Of a DNA stretch of 50,912 nt, positions 8,239 to 17,073 are shown in pieces. Source of the DNA: an uncultured Clostridia bacterium (GTDB taxonomy: Bacteria; Bacillota; Clostridia; Christensenellales; Aristaeellaceae). Within the stretch, counting starts at the first letter, position 1. Each line of letters begins with the position of its first letter. The position numbers were made by a program, and so were the translations under genes. The stretch spans positions 1-50,912 of the forward strand of contig CAKTUS010000011.1 in the NCBI GenBank assembly GCA_934621485.1. Reading direction: 5' to 3'. The notes under the pieces are model-generated. The model had not been told where the DNA came from. It worked only from the letters and a program-made list of their open reading frames with translations, and made no database searches.

Positions 8239-10058
8239 ATTATTGCCAAAAACTGGACCTGAGCCTGTGGAAGCGTCTGCTGCATATTGCCAAGCCCTTT
8301 CACAAGCACCTGTTTCTGGTTGTGCTTACCATGGGCATATGCGCCGTATGCGACGTGGTATTTCCTCAACTGACCGGCTATGCCATCGACCATTTCATTG
8401 CCAACCGCACCACCGAAGGCATGCCGGGCTTTATTGCTGCCTATGTGGCGGTGCTGGCCGTGCAGGTGGTTTGCACCTACGCTTTTTTGTACCTGTGCGG
8501 AAAGGTGGAGGTGGGTACCTGTTATCTGATTCGCAAGCTGGGGTTTCAAAAGCTCCAGGAGCTTCCCTTTTCCTACTACGACCGCATGCCGGTGGGCTAT
8601 CTGCTCAGCCGCATGACCACGGATACGCAGCGTTTGGCGGACACCATCGGCTGGTCGCTGCTGGATCTGGTTTGGGGCGCGATTTTTCTGGTGCTATGCT
8701 CCGTGCAGATGTTTTTGCTGAACTGGCGACTGGCCGCGGTCATCGTACTGGTGCTGCCGCCGCTGGCCATCATCAGCCTGTACTTTCAAAAGCGCATTTT
8801 GAACGCTCATCGCGAAATTCGTAAAACCAACTCCAAGATTACCGGAGCGTTTAACGAGGGCATTATGGGGGCGAAAACCACCAAAACACTGGTGCGCGAA
8901 GAAAAAAACATGGAAGAGTTTACCGAGCTCACCACCCAAATGTGCTCGTCGTCCGTGCGGGCGGCGTCTCTCAGCGCTCTGTTTTTGCCCATCGTGGTGT
9001 CTCTTGGCTCGTTGGCTACCGCCTATGCGCTGTACCAAGGCGGTATGGAGGTGATGTCGCTTCCGGCGGCCATGACCATCGGCACCCTGCAGGTGTTCAT
9101 CAATTACACCCTCAGCTTCTTCCAGCCGGTACGCGATATCGCCCGTATCTTTGCGGAACTGCAAAGCTCTCAGGCCGCGGCGGAGCGGGTGCTGAGCCTG
9201 CTGGCAACCGAGCCGGAAATCAAAGATACGCCGGAGGTTGTGGAAGTGTTTGGCGACAACTTCCACCCCAAAAAAGAAAACTGGCCTCCTCTGCATGGCG
9301 ATATCGTGTTTGAGGATGTAAGCTTCCGCTATAAAGACGGCGAACAGGTGCTCAGCCATTTCAACCTGCACGTAAAGGCCGGCGAAAGCATTGCGCTGGT
9401 GGGCGAAACCGGCAGCGGCAAAAGCACGATTGTAAACCTGATCTGCCGCTTTTACGAACCCACGGAAGGCCGCATCCTGATCGACGGGGTGGACTATCGC
9501 CAGCGCAGCCTGCTTTGGCTGCAAAGCCACCTGGGCTATGTGCTTCAGCAACCCCACATGTTTAGCGGAACCATTCGCGAAAATATCTGCTATGGCAAGC
9601 CGGACGCTACTGAAGATGAGGTGATTCGCGCCGCCAAGCTGGCAAACGCCCATGCGTTCATCAGCAAGCTGCCCAAAGGCTACGATACCCTGGTGGGCGA
9701 AGGCGGCAGTCTGCTCAGTTCCGGCGAAAAGCAGCTGGTTTCCTTTGCGCGGGCCATTTTGGTGAATCCGTCCTTGTTTATTCTGGACGAGGCGACTTCC
9801 TCGGTGGACACCCAAAGCGAAGCGCTGATTCAGCAGGCCATTACGGGAATCCTGGAAGGCCGTACCAGCTTTATGATCGCCCACCGCCTATCCACAGTGC
9901 GCCAGGCCGACCGCATTTTGGTCATTTCGGATGGCAAAATCATTGAGGAGGGAACTCACGACCAGCTTATCGTGAAACACGGCTATTACTACGATCTGTA
10001 CACCGGTCAATTTCAGGATGAACAGGGCCAGCTGGTGCTAAACGGCAGCAGAACGTAA
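8217..10058 (+). CDS. ABC exporter half-transporter, catalytic partner
   Basis: Second half of the exporter. Six membrane helices (about residues 30-330) precede a nucleotide-binding domain with Walker A GETGSGKST, Q-loop VLQQPHMFSG, Walker B LFILDEATSSVDT with the catalytic Glu present, and IAHRLST. The signature motif is LSSGEKQL rather than LSGGQ. The altered signature here and the altered Walker B in the upstream partner would together form the single degenerate site of the heterodimer, leaving one consensus site. The ATG at 8217 follows AAAGGAGG inside the end of the upstream gene, so translation is coupled. It is the last gene of the plus-strand block and is followed by a long hairpin. 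Confidence 0.95.
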   Translation: MQGYDEVDYCQKLDLSLWKRLLHIAKPFHKHLFLVVLTMGICAVCDVVFPQLTGYAIDHFIANRTTEGMPGFIAAYVAVLAVQVVCTYAFLYLCGKVEVGTCYLIRKLGFQKLQELPFSYYDRMPVGYLLSRMTTDTQRLADTIGWSLLDLVWGAIFLVLCSVQMFLLNWRLAAVIVLVLPPLAIISLYFQKRILNAHREIRKTNSKITGAFNEGIMGAKTTKTLVREEKNMEEFTELTTQMCSSSVRAASLSALFLPIVVSLGSLATAYALYQGGMEVMSLPAAMTIGTLQVFINYTLSFFQPVRDIARIFAELQSSQAAAERVLSLLATEPEIKDTPEVVEVFGDNFHPKKENWPPLHGDIVFEDVSFRYKDGEQVLSHFNLHVKAGESIALVGETGSGKSTIVNLICRFYEPTEGRILIDGVDYRQRSLLWLQSHLGYVLQQPHMFSGTIRENICYGKPDATEDEVIRAAKLANAHAFISKLPKGYDTLVGEGGSLLSSGEKQLVSFARAILVNPSLFILDEATSSVDTQSEALIQQAITGILEGRTSFMIAHRLSTVRQADRILVISDGKIIEEGTHDQLIVKHGYYYDLYTGQFQDEQGQLVLNGSRT

Positions 10059-10625
10059 GCTTTTATCACAGTAAACAGCAACCGCGCTGCGCCATCTGTC
10101 AAGAGGCGCAGCGCGGTTTGCCGATATGCTCTAACGAAATAAACCATTGTCAAGCTGTCGGAAAAAGCGTGCTTGTAATTCAAGCCGTTGCAAAGCAAAG
10201 AACGAGTCGCTTTCTACGGTATCGCCAGCAAGGATAACCCGTTTTCGTCAATCCTATCAGCTCAGTTTTAACGGAACACCCGCATTTGCAAAGCAAGCAC
10301 GGCAGGCGCTCCAAAACCGAAAGGCCCAAAGCACGTTTTTGACCAAACGCGGATACGGTATCTGAATTACTGCAAAAAGCAGTCTGCAACTCGCCGGGCA
10401 GCAAAACACGCAAGGGTCAGGCGGCCAAAAGACCCTTATATGGTTATCCGGCATGCGGCTCGCGGAAAAAGCGCCAAGGCTTAGTGCTCCGCAAAATTCC
10501 GGTAAATGCCAAAGGGAGACGGTTGCTCATTGGGCGCCTACAAAGGTCGCGAAACGAAGGAATTTCCCAGCCTTGGCTTCCCCGTTTAAGCTGCGCCGGC
10601 AACCTGAAGCCGCGCATACGTACAA
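10059..10625. repeat. 567-bp gap with terminator hairpin and degenerate intergenic repeat blocks
   Basis: Convergent gap between the ABC pair and coaBC. After the hairpin at 10080-10118 no plausible gene is seen. The block at 10393-10415 (GCCGGGCAGCAAAACACGCA...) resembles the one at 15216-15238. The stretch around 10456-10485 (GGAAAAAGCGCCAAGGCTTAG) resembles 38368-38395. These are worn copies of the repeat family described for the other long gaps. Confidence 0.45.
10080..10118 (+). terminator. long hairpin after the ABC pair
   Basis: AACCGCGCTGCGCC and GGCGCAGCGCGGTT form a perfect 14-bp stem with an 11-nt loop, starting 21 bp after the stop codon. Only TTTG follows, so the U-tract is poor. 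It is probably the 3' end of the plus-strand operon. Confidence 0.65.
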
Positions 10626-11825
10626 TCATGGTTTTCGAAGCGTCATAACAGCATCTAAAAGACGCTCAGCCACTTCAGCTTTGCTCATTTGCGGCAGAGC
10701 CGTTTCGCCGTTTGCCGTAATTAGCGTTACAATGTTGGTATCTACCCCAAAACCTGCGCCAGGAGCGGTTACATCGTTAGCGACAATCAAATCCAGGCGC
10801 TTGTTTTCCAGCTTTTTCTGAGCATTTACAAGCACATGCTGCGTTTCTGCCGCAAAGCCCACCAGGGTTTGACCCGCTCGCTTCCGTTCCCCTACGGCCT
10901 TAGCCACGTCCGGGTTTTCCACCAGCGTCAGCGTCAGCTTTTCGCCGCCTTGCTTTTTCAGCTTTTGCTCATGCACCGTTTCCATGCGGTAATCAGCAGG
11001 AGCCGCCGCCTGAATGATCACGTCCTGTTCTTGGCAAAGAGACAGCATAGCCTGATACAAATCCATCGTGGAAACAACCGGCGTCAGCCGCACGCCCCGG
11101 GGAGCCGGCAGCTGCACAGGCCCCGATATTAACGTTACCTCCGCGCCGCGAGCCTGTGCGGCTTGAGCGATCGCATAGCCCATTTTGCCGGATGAATCGT
11201 TGGTGATGTAACGCACAGGATCAATGCGTTCCATTGTCGGGCCTGCGGTAACCAGCACATGAAGCCCGGCCATATCTCGCTTTGTACAAAGCAGAGCCTT
11301 TACTGCTTCCACAATTTCGGACGGCTCGCTCATACGGCCGGCGCCGTTATCTCCGCATGCCAAAAAACCGCTGCCCGGCCCCACAGTTTGAATACCACGG
11401 CTTTGCAGGGTTTTAAGGTTTTGTTGAGTTGCTTCCGCCGTCCACATACCTGTGTTCATGGCAGGAGCCAGCAAAATAGGGGCCTTGGTGGCCAGCAGCG
11501 TGGTGGACAGCATATCGTCCGCGAGCCCATGAGCCATTTTCGCCATCAAATTTGCCGTAGCAGGGGCCACCACCATCACATCCGCCTTTTGAGCCAGGGA
11601 AATGTGCTTCACATCCCAGCTTTCCGTGCGGGAAAAGGTATCCACGCACACAGGCCGACAGCTGAGCGTTTCAAAGGTGAGCGGCGCTACCAGCTTGGTG
11701 GCGTTTTCGGTCATGATCACATCTACTTCAGCGTGCAACTTGCGCAGCCGCGACACAACCTCGCAGGCTTTGTAGGCGGCAATGCCGCCTGTTATGCCCA
11801 GCACCACATGCTTGCCGGTCAGCAT
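10626..11825 (-). CDS. coaBC: bifunctional phosphopantothenoylcysteine decarboxylase / phosphopantothenate-cysteine ligase
   Basis: Two consecutive coenzyme A steps: CoaB joins phosphopantothenate to cysteine, CoaC decarboxylates the product with FMN. The N-terminal CoaC half has GGIAAYKACE, catalytic His in KHISLA, the APAMNTGMW motif and the substrate-clamp Cys region SGFLACGDNGAGR. The C-terminal CoaB half starts near VLVTAGPTMERIDPVR and has NDSSGKMGYAIAQAA and AAPADYR. The length, 399 aa, is normal. The ATG at 11825 follows GGAGGACTGAC and lies 1 nt after the rpoZ stop codon, so the two are coupled; open codons upstream to 11891 overlap rpoZ and are rejected. Order yicC-remA-gmk-rpoZ-coaBC matches Bacillus. 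Confidence 0.97.
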   Translation of the reverse strand: MLTGKHVVLGITGGIAAYKACEVVSRLRKLHAEVDVIMTENATKLVAPLTFETLSCRPVCVDTFSRTESWDVKHISLAQKADVMVVAPATANLMAKMAHGLADDMLSTTLLATKAPILLAPAMNTGMWTAEATQQNLKTLQSRGIQTVGPGSGFLACGDNGAGRMSEPSEIVEAVKALLCTKRDMAGLHVLVTAGPTMERIDPVRYITNDSSGKMGYAIAQAAQARGAEVTLISGPVQLPAPRGVRLTPVVSTMDLYQAMLSLCQEQDVIIQAAAPADYRMETVHEQKLKKQGGEKLTLTLVENPDVAKAVGERKRAGQTLVGFAAETQHVLVNAQKKLENKRLDLIVANDVTAPGAGFGVDTNIVTLITANGETALPQMSKAEVAERLLDAVMTLRKP

Positions 11826-11826
11826 G

Positions 11827-12039
11827 TCAGTCCTCCAGCTCCGGGTCGCGCTCATAGGTGAGCAGGCCGCGGTTGATTTCCTCCACCGCAATTTTCAGCG
11901 GCTTCATATCCTTGGGATCAATCAGGGGCTGAGCGCCGTCTACCAGTTGGCGAGCGCGCTTGCTGGCTTCTACCACCAGGGTATAGCGGCAGTCTACTTT
12001 TTCCGTCAGTTCCACAATCGTCGGTTCTACAATTGCCAT
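11827..12039 (-). CDS. rpoZ: RNA polymerase omega subunit
   Basis: Small chaperone subunit that helps assemble and stabilise the beta' subunit. At 70 aa it matches short Firmicutes omega proteins. The conserved core is seen: ELTEKVDCRYTLVVEASKRARQLVDG followed by KPLKIAVEEINRG. It sits between gmk (18 bp upstream) and coaBC (1 bp downstream) in the usual order. The ribosome site is GAGGACATGACAA before ATG. Nothing unusual. Confidence 0.95.
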   Translation of the reverse strand: MAIVEPTIVELTEKVDCRYTLVVEASKRARQLVDGAQPLIDPKDMKPLKIAVEEINRGLLTYERDPELED

Positions 12040-12057
12040 TTGTCATGTCCTCCTCAA

Positions 12058-12669
12058 CTAATTTTCCGAAATGGTGGGATGGAAACGGGTGGTGCGCTGC
12101 TTCTCGGCGTTTACGATGGCTTGCAGCTGAGAAAAAGCCAGCTCCAGGTTATCGTTAATCAGCGCATATTGGTAGCGGTTCAGCTTTTGCACTTCGCCGC
12201 GGGCATTGTTGAGTCTGCGTTCAATTTCTACAGGGTCGTCGGTGTTGCGGGTATGCAGGCGCACACGCAGTTCGTCAAAGCTGGGCGGCAGGATGAATAC
12301 GCTTACGTAATCATCGGTATTCTCCATCACGCTGATAGCGCCCTGCGGATCAATATCCAAAAGCACATTGTGGCCTTCCGCCATCATCTCCATCACCGGC
12401 TGTTTTAGGGTGCCGTAGCGGTGGCCGTGCACCGTAGCGTGCTCCAAAAAGGCGTTTTGGGCAAGCAGCCGGTCGTACTCTTCTTCGGTCACAAAGTAGT
12501 AATGCACGCCTTCCATTTCGCCCTCGCGCCGTTTGCGGGTGGTTACGCTACAGGAAAAGCGAAAGCTGGGATCCGTGTCCATCAGCTTTTTAACCAACGT
12601 ACCCTTTCCTGTGCCGGAAGGTCCAGAAATAATCAGCAGCATCCCCGTTCGTTTCACTTCCACTGCCAT
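12058..12669 (-). CDS. gmk: guanylate kinase
   Basis: Phosphorylates GMP to GDP with ATP in the cytosol; it also limits the (p)ppGpp precursor pool. P-loop SGPSGTGKGTL lies near residue 15, the GMP-binding segment is SVTTRKRREGEMEGVHYYFV, and LLDIDPQGA and the lid region (RNTDDPVEIERRLNNA) follow. 203 aa is typical. The start at 12669 (MAVEVKRTG) has GGGAGG at 8 nt. It follows remA by 3 bp and precedes rpoZ by 18 bp, so it is inside one operon. Confidence 0.97.
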   Translation of the reverse strand: MAVEVKRTGMLLIISGPSGTGKGTLVKKLMDTDPSFRFSCSVTTRKRREGEMEGVHYYFVTEEEYDRLLAQNAFLEHATVHGHRYGTLKQPVMEMMAEGHNVLLDIDPQGAISVMENTDDYVSVFILPPSFDELRVRLHTRNTDDPVEIERRLNNARGEVQKLNRYQYALINDNLELAFSQLQAIVNAEKQRTTRFHPTISEN

Positions 12670-12672
12670 TTG

Positions 12673-12945
12673 TCAGGCCTCCCTGTCCTCGTCTTTGGTA
12701 AGAGAATCGCGCATAGCTACACGCCCGGCAATGGTTTCCGGCTGAATGGCGGAAAGTACCAGATGGTCGCTGTCCATCTGAATCACCGCTCTGGTACGTC
12801 TGCCCTGGGTAGCGTCAATCACCGTTTTGCGCTCCCGAGCCTCCTGAATCAGGCGTTTCACAGGCGCGCTGTCTGGGCTGACAATGGCAATCATACGGTC
12901 TGCCGCAATCATGTTGCCAAAGCCAATGTTAATAAGCCGAATCAC
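12673..12945 (-). CDS. remA: extracellular matrix regulator RemA
   Basis: Member of the RemA family (DUF370). B. subtilis RemA is a DNA-binding activator of biofilm-matrix and osmoprotection genes. At 90 aa it shows the conserved N-terminus MIRLINIGFGNMIAADRMIAIVSPDSAP and the RTRAVIQMDSDHLVLSAIQPETIAGR segment. It lies between yicC and gmk, the conserved location. The role in this organism is inferred from the family; it is also kept in species without Bacillus-type biofilms. Confidence 0.93.
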   Translation of the reverse strand: MIRLINIGFGNMIAADRMIAIVSPDSAPVKRLIQEARERKTVIDATQGRRTRAVIQMDSDHLVLSAIQPETIAGRVAMRDSLTKDEDREA

Positions 12946-12957
12946 AAAAAGCCCCCT

Positions 12958-13833
12958 TTACACAGCGTTTTGCACTTGCTCACGAAGCTTTTCAATTACG
13001 CATTTGGCGTCTACCACGCATTGAGCAATGGCGGCGTCGGACGCCTTAGATCCGATGGTGTTAACCTCCCGGTTCATTTCCTGAATCAAGAAATCCAGCT
13101 TGCGGCCTACTTCTGCGCCGTTGACAACGCTATCGCGAAACTGGCTCATATGGCTTTCCAGACGGCTGAGCTCCTCGTCAATCGCGCACCGGTCTGCCAT
13201 CAAGGCCACTTCCTGGGCAACGCGCTGAGGATCGGTCTCGCCCAGCTGCCATTCGTTCAAGCGGGTTTTCAGCCGCTCCCGGTATTCATTGGGGACATCC
13301 GGCGCGCGGCTGACCATCAGGGCTCGAATCCGCGCCAATTCCTCCAAGTTTTGAAGCAGATCTTGGGCCAAGTGTTCGCCTTCCCGCTGCCGCATAGCCG
13401 TCAGCGCCTCCAGCGCCCCGTCAAACGCCGTCATTGCCAGTGCTTGCACGGTGTCGTTGTCTTCTTCGGCCTGCGTAATGCGAAGAGCGCCGCTTAAGCC
13501 GAGCGCTTCTGCCGCGCTGGCCCGGCGGTAAGGCTCTAACTGTTTTTTTGCCTCCCCAAGGGCCTTGTTAAAGGCGTGCAGCAGCGGCAAATCAATCTGC
13601 ACAGTCTGGGCGTCTGTACGGGTGTTCTGATAGGTGACAAACACATCCACATGGCCCCGGCACAGCGTGCTCTGGTTCATGCGGGTGCGCAGCGCATCCT
13701 CCAAAAACATCAGGTTTTTCGGTAGCCGAAAAGAGATATCAAGAAAACGATGGTTCACGGTTTTCAGTTCAATGGTCATTTCACGTCCATCACAGCAGGC
13801 GCGATACCGTCCATAGCCTGTCATGCTCTGCAT
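12958..13833 (-). CDS. yicC: YicC/YloC-family endoribonuclease
   Basis: Conserved cytosolic protein; members from E. coli and Bacillus have been reported as endoribonucleases. The N-terminal domain begins MQSMTGYGR and holds VNHRFLDISFRLPKNL. The C-terminal DUF1732 segment ends GRKLDFLIQEMNREVNTIGSKASDAAI, the family signature. I chose the ATG at 13833 with AAGGAGGAG at 8 nt; the frame is open to 13854 but only with a TTG inside that ribosome site. It is the first gene of the yicC-remA-gmk-rpoZ-coaBC operon, with a clear promoter 36 bp upstream. Confidence 0.94.
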   Translation of the reverse strand: MQSMTGYGRYRACCDGREMTIELKTVNHRFLDISFRLPKNLMFLEDALRTRMNQSTLCRGHVDVFVTYQNTRTDAQTVQIDLPLLHAFNKALGEAKKQLEPYRRASAAEALGLSGALRITQAEEDNDTVQALAMTAFDGALEALTAMRQREGEHLAQDLLQNLEELARIRALMVSRAPDVPNEYRERLKTRLNEWQLGETDPQRVAQEVALMADRCAIDEELSRLESHMSQFRDSVVNGAEVGRKLDFLIQEMNREVNTIGSKASDAAIAQCVVDAKCVIEKLREQVQNAV

Positions 13834-13868
13834 GCAACCGTTCTCCTCCTTCAATATCGGTATCTATC

Positions 13869-13897
13869 ATTGTAACATTTACCATGAAAAAATGCAA
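13869..13897 (-). promoter_or_regulatory. sigma-A promoter of the yicC operon
   Basis: Minus strand TTGCAT, 17-nt spacer, TACAAT. The next upstream gene ends at 13971, so this is the natural start of the yicC-coaBC transcript. Confidence 0.7.
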
Positions 13898-13970
13898 GTC
13901 TTTCCGCAACCTTGTCAACAAAACTGTGGAGAACGTTCGTTCCAAGGCGAAGCTCCCCACGGTTCGTTGT

Positions 13971-15020
13971 TTACTCCACGGCGGGAATGGTTACAAGCAC
14001 AGACTGAGCCATTTCATCGGTCGTTACAGAGAGGGCCAATAAGCTTTCCAAACATTCGTCGGGCACATAGACCACTCCATCCGCTTGACGAATATCCCGT
14101 CCCGGAAGAATTTGCTCCTCACCGTTGCGATAGGCGCGCAAATCAATCGGTTCTCCGGCCTGGTTTTCCGTGTAAGACAGGCGAATCAGATCGTTTCCCA
14201 GTGCCAGGGCCAGTTCTTCCTGATCCAAGCTGGAAGAAGAAATCACGCTGATACCGGCGCTAGCCAGCACCTCCCGCAGGGGCAGATACAGCTTATCCCC
14301 ATAGCGGTACGGCAAAAGAGCCGTTTCCAGCTGGGTCTGTAGGGAGGCGGTCTGGCCGTTGACATGGATGGTATACCCTTCCATGGGCAAAAACTTCGGT
14401 TCTGGCGTAGCCGTTGGAGCGGCGATGGGGCTTGGGGCGGCGGTAGGCGCATGGCTATTGGCGGGCGTAGCGGCAGCAGCAGACGCTGCGGGCTCCGCCG
14501 TAGAGATGGGTTCAAAGGAAGAAAGCGCCGCCGTCAGCTCAACGGCACCGGGAATGGGCGTAACCGCAGCGGCATCCGGCGCAGGCGTGGCAGATGTTTG
14601 CGGCGCATAACGCACCTCATCGCTTTCATACAGCACCGTCAGGGTCCGGCGGCCCGCAATCCCGTCGGCAGACAGGCCGTGCTGATACTGGAAGCTTTCT
14701 ACGGCGCGGCGTGTCTGGTTGCCAAATCGTCCGTCAATATCTCCCGTATAATAGCCGTAAGCGGCCAGCTTTTCCTGCAATTCGCGCACACGGTCGCCAT
14801 TATCCCCCATTTGAATGGTTTTGTACTCCGGATTCGGGGTGATATTGATGGTGGGAACAGGGCTGGGCTTGGGCGTGGGCGTTACCGTTGGCGTAGCGGT
14901 GGCCTGCACATAGGGCGTTTCCGTAGGCGCAATCACCATTTGGCTGGGTTCCGGCATATTCTGCACAGAAGTAGCGAAAACCATCGTCATATAAAGCAAA
15001 ACGGTTTTGAGCAAATCCAT
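13971..15020 (-). CDS. peptidoglycan-binding protein with copper-amine-oxidase-N-like stalk domain
   Basis: Likely exported cell-wall protein. Residues 1-20 (MDLLKTVLLYMTMVFATSVQ) form a hydrophobic signal or anchor. Residues 30-62 are a Thr/Pro-rich linker. Residues 67-131 are a PG_binding_1 domain (MGDNGDRVRELQEKL ... DGRFGNQTRRAVESFQ ... LSADGIAGRRTL). An Ala/Pro/Thr-rich linker leads to a C-terminal domain (about 205-349) with HVNGQTASL, LPYRYGDKLYLPLREVLASAGI and GVVYVPDECLESLL, the pattern of the copper amine oxidase N-terminal-like stalk domain. No catalytic domain is seen, so it may be a wall-attached adaptor. The ATG at 15020 has AAGGAGG at 11 nt, a somewhat long spacing. It is monocistronic between two gaps. 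Confidence 0.85.
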   Translation of the reverse strand: MDLLKTVLLYMTMVFATSVQNMPEPSQMVIAPTETPYVQATATPTVTPTPKPSPVPTINITPNPEYKTIQMGDNGDRVRELQEKLAAYGYYTGDIDGRFGNQTRRAVESFQYQHGLSADGIAGRRTLTVLYESDEVRYAPQTSATPAPDAAAVTPIPGAVELTAALSSFEPISTAEPAASAAAATPANSHAPTAAPSPIAAPTATPEPKFLPMEGYTIHVNGQTASLQTQLETALLPYRYGDKLYLPLREVLASAGISVISSSSLDQEELALALGNDLIRLSYTENQAGEPIDLRAYRNGEEQILPGRDIRQADGVVYVPDECLESLLALSVTTDEMAQSVLVTIPAVE

Positions 15021-15504
15021 CTGACGTGTATCCTCCTTGCAAAGACCAAAACGGCTTCTTGATGATGCAACGAATCGCAGGCCCTCTTTTCCTGCCGGTA
15101 AGCTCTCTTTTTCCTTTCATAGGATATCACAGGTAAGCCCTATGCGCAAGCAACAAAAACTTGTCCGCCAATCCCATGGTCAAGTCAGGCCATCGCAAAA
15201 GCTCGTCTGCGGGTCGCCGGCGGCAAAACGTGTAAGGAAAAACTTACTGGCTGTCGAACCCGACGTACACGCCGCCGGTTTTGCAATGAAAATCGGAGGG
15301 CAATGGCCCTCCGATAGCACCTGTGATTTTTCAACAGGCTGACTTGACCACACAAGCCCATGGCCAAGTCAGCTCACGAGCAAAGCTTGCAGGCTTTACT
15401 CACAAAATATCGGTGGGAATTCTTCAGCAGCAGAGACACGCCCTCCTTGCAGCTTTCCCAACGAGGCTTTTCCTGCCTTCCCTATCGCATTTATATGCGA
15501 AGCG
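15021..15504. repeat. 484-bp gap with a TIR-bounded intergenic repeat element (15178-15349)
   Basis: The gap lies downstream of gpmI and upstream of the wall protein. A 172-bp element is bounded by a perfect 11-bp inverted repeat, GGTCAAGTCAG (15178-15188) and CTGACTTGACC (15339-15349). The left end, CCCATGGTCAAGTCAG (15173-15188), recurs as CCCATGGCCAAGTCAG at 15357-15372. Inside are a hairpin at 15292-15315 and blocks shared with gaps at 10 kb, 35 kb and 38 kb. No coding potential is evident. Confidence 0.7.
15292..15315. repeat. hairpin repeat, copy 1
   Basis: ATCGGAGGGC-AATG-GCCCTCCGAT: perfect 10-bp stem with a 4-nt loop. The same stem recurs at 37987-38010 with a different loop. Confidence 0.85.
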
Positions 15505-17052
15505 TCAAGCCTCAATCAAAGACTTGCCCGTCATCTCCGCCGGAACGGGAAGCCCCATGCTGGTCAGCATGGTAGGCGCAATATCCGCCAAACGGCCGCC
15601 GCTGCGCAGCTTTTTGCCAATCATCTCCGGTCCCACCGCAATGAAAGGCACCGGATTGGTCGTGTGGGCCGTGAAGGGTTCGCCTGTGGCGGGATCCACC
15701 ATCTGGTCGGCATTGCCGTGATCAGCTGTGATAAACACCCGTCCGCCGTTAGCCAAAACGGCGTTGGTTACCTTGTCCACGCAATCGTCCACCGTTTTCA
15801 CGGCTTCCATGGCGGCCTTCATTACGCCGGTATGACCCACCATGTCGCAGTTGGCAAAGTTGAGAATCATCACGTCATACTTCTTTTCATTGATGAGCTC
15901 AACGGCCTTTTCGGTTACCTCATTAGCGGACATATCGGGCTTCAAATCGAAGGTAGCCACCTTGGAAGAGGGAATCAGCACGCGGTCCTCACCCTCGTTG
16001 GGCTTTTCCACACCGCCGTTGAAGAAGAAGGTGACATGCGCATATTTCTGCGTTTCGGCAATGCGCAGCTGGGTTTTCCCCAGCTTGGACAGGTATTCGC
16101 CCATGGTGTTTTTCAGCGTTTCAGGCGGATTCACCACTTCCAGGCCGGTAAAGGTTTCGTCATACTGGGTCATGCTGACGAAGTTCACATGGAAGTAACC
16201 TTTGCCGCGTACAAAGCCGTCAAAATCAGGCTGAATGAAGGTGCGAGTCAGCTGGCGGGCACGGTCGGGACGGAAATTGTAGAAAATCACGCTGTCGCCC
16301 TCGCCAATGGTGGTAACGGGTTTACCGTTTTCCATGATCACAGTGGGTTTGACGAACTCGTCGGTTTCTTCTTTCGCGTAGCTCTGCTCCACCGCCTCGG
16401 CGCCGCTGGTCGCAGTTGCCTGGCCCTGGCCCAGCACCATGGCGTCATAGGCTTTTTGCACACGATCCCACAAATTGTCGCGGTCCATGGCCCAGTAGCG
16501 GCCCATAACGGTGGCGATTTTGCCAACGCCCAGCTCATCCATCTTCTGCTGCAATTCCTTCACATACTCAATGCCGCTGGTAGGGGGCACATCGCGACCG
16601 TCCAGGAAGCAATGCACATACACATTCTTTACCCCGCGCTGCTTGCACATTTCCAACAGGGCGTACAAATGAGTATTGTGGCTATGCACACCGCCGTCGC
16701 TGAGCAGGCCCATCAGATGAACGGCTTTGCCCGTTTCCTTGGCCGTGTCCATGGCATGAATCAGAGGCTTTTTCCGGAAAAACTCGCCATCCTGAATATC
16801 CTTGGTGATGCGGGTCAATTCCTGATATACAATGCGGCCGGCGCCAATGTTGAGGTGACCCACCTCGCTGTTGCCCATCTGTCCATCCGGCAAACCTACG
16901 TCCATACCGCTGGCCCCCAGCTGCGTATGAGGGTACTTTGCCATCAGAGCGTCCAGATGCGGCGTACCCTGTTGATAAATTGCATTGCCTTCATGAGCGG
17001 GATTGATGCCAAAACCGTCCATGATAATCAGCGCAGTCATGGTTCTTTCCAT
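15505..17052 (-). CDS. gpmI: 2,3-bisphosphoglycerate-independent phosphoglycerate mutase
   Basis: Interconverts 3- and 2-phosphoglycerate in lower glycolysis using two Mn ions and a phosphoserine intermediate. Metal site I begins with Asp12 (MDGFG), the nucleophile Ser62 lies in MGNSEVGHLNIGAGR, and the C-terminal metal motifs are DMVGHTG and FITADHGNADQM. 515 aa is typical. Two starts are possible: ATG 17052 (AGGAG at 12 nt) and ATG 17040 (GGAAAG close by). It lies 21 bp after tpiA as the last gene of the glycolytic operon. A 484-bp gap follows it. Confidence 0.97.
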   Translation of the reverse strand: MERTMTALIIMDGFGINPAHEGNAIYQQGTPHLDALMAKYPHTQLGASGMDVGLPDGQMGNSEVGHLNIGAGRIVYQELTRITKDIQDGEFFRKKPLIHAMDTAKETGKAVHLMGLLSDGGVHSHNTHLYALLEMCKQRGVKNVYVHCFLDGRDVPPTSGIEYVKELQQKMDELGVGKIATVMGRYWAMDRDNLWDRVQKAYDAMVLGQGQATATSGAEAVEQSYAKEETDEFVKPTVIMENGKPVTTIGEGDSVIFYNFRPDRARQLTRTFIQPDFDGFVRGKGYFHVNFVSMTQYDETFTGLEVVNPPETLKNTMGEYLSKLGKTQLRIAETQKYAHVTFFFNGGVEKPNEGEDRVLIPSSKVATFDLKPDMSANEVTEKAVELINEKKYDVMILNFANCDMVGHTGVMKAAMEAVKTVDDCVDKVTNAVLANGGRVFITADHGNADQMVDPATGEPFTAHTTNPVPFIAVGPEMIGKKLRSGGRLADIAPTMLTSMGLPVPAEMTGKSLIEA

Positions 17053-17073
17053 AGTGAAGCTTCGCTCCTTTGA

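Noticed and set aside
15178..15349. Insertion sequence
   Set aside because: There are terminal inverted repeats but no transposase frame, so it is reported only as a MITE-like repeat.
15664..17073. 469-aa open frame on the plus strand opposite gpmI
   Set aside because: Antisense shadow of a highly conserved gene; composition is His/Gly/Val-rich as expected from reverse-complemented codons. Similar long shadows opposite lonB (1815-3245), the cysteine desulfurase (22960-24585) and paaK (47144-48460) were rejected for the same reason.
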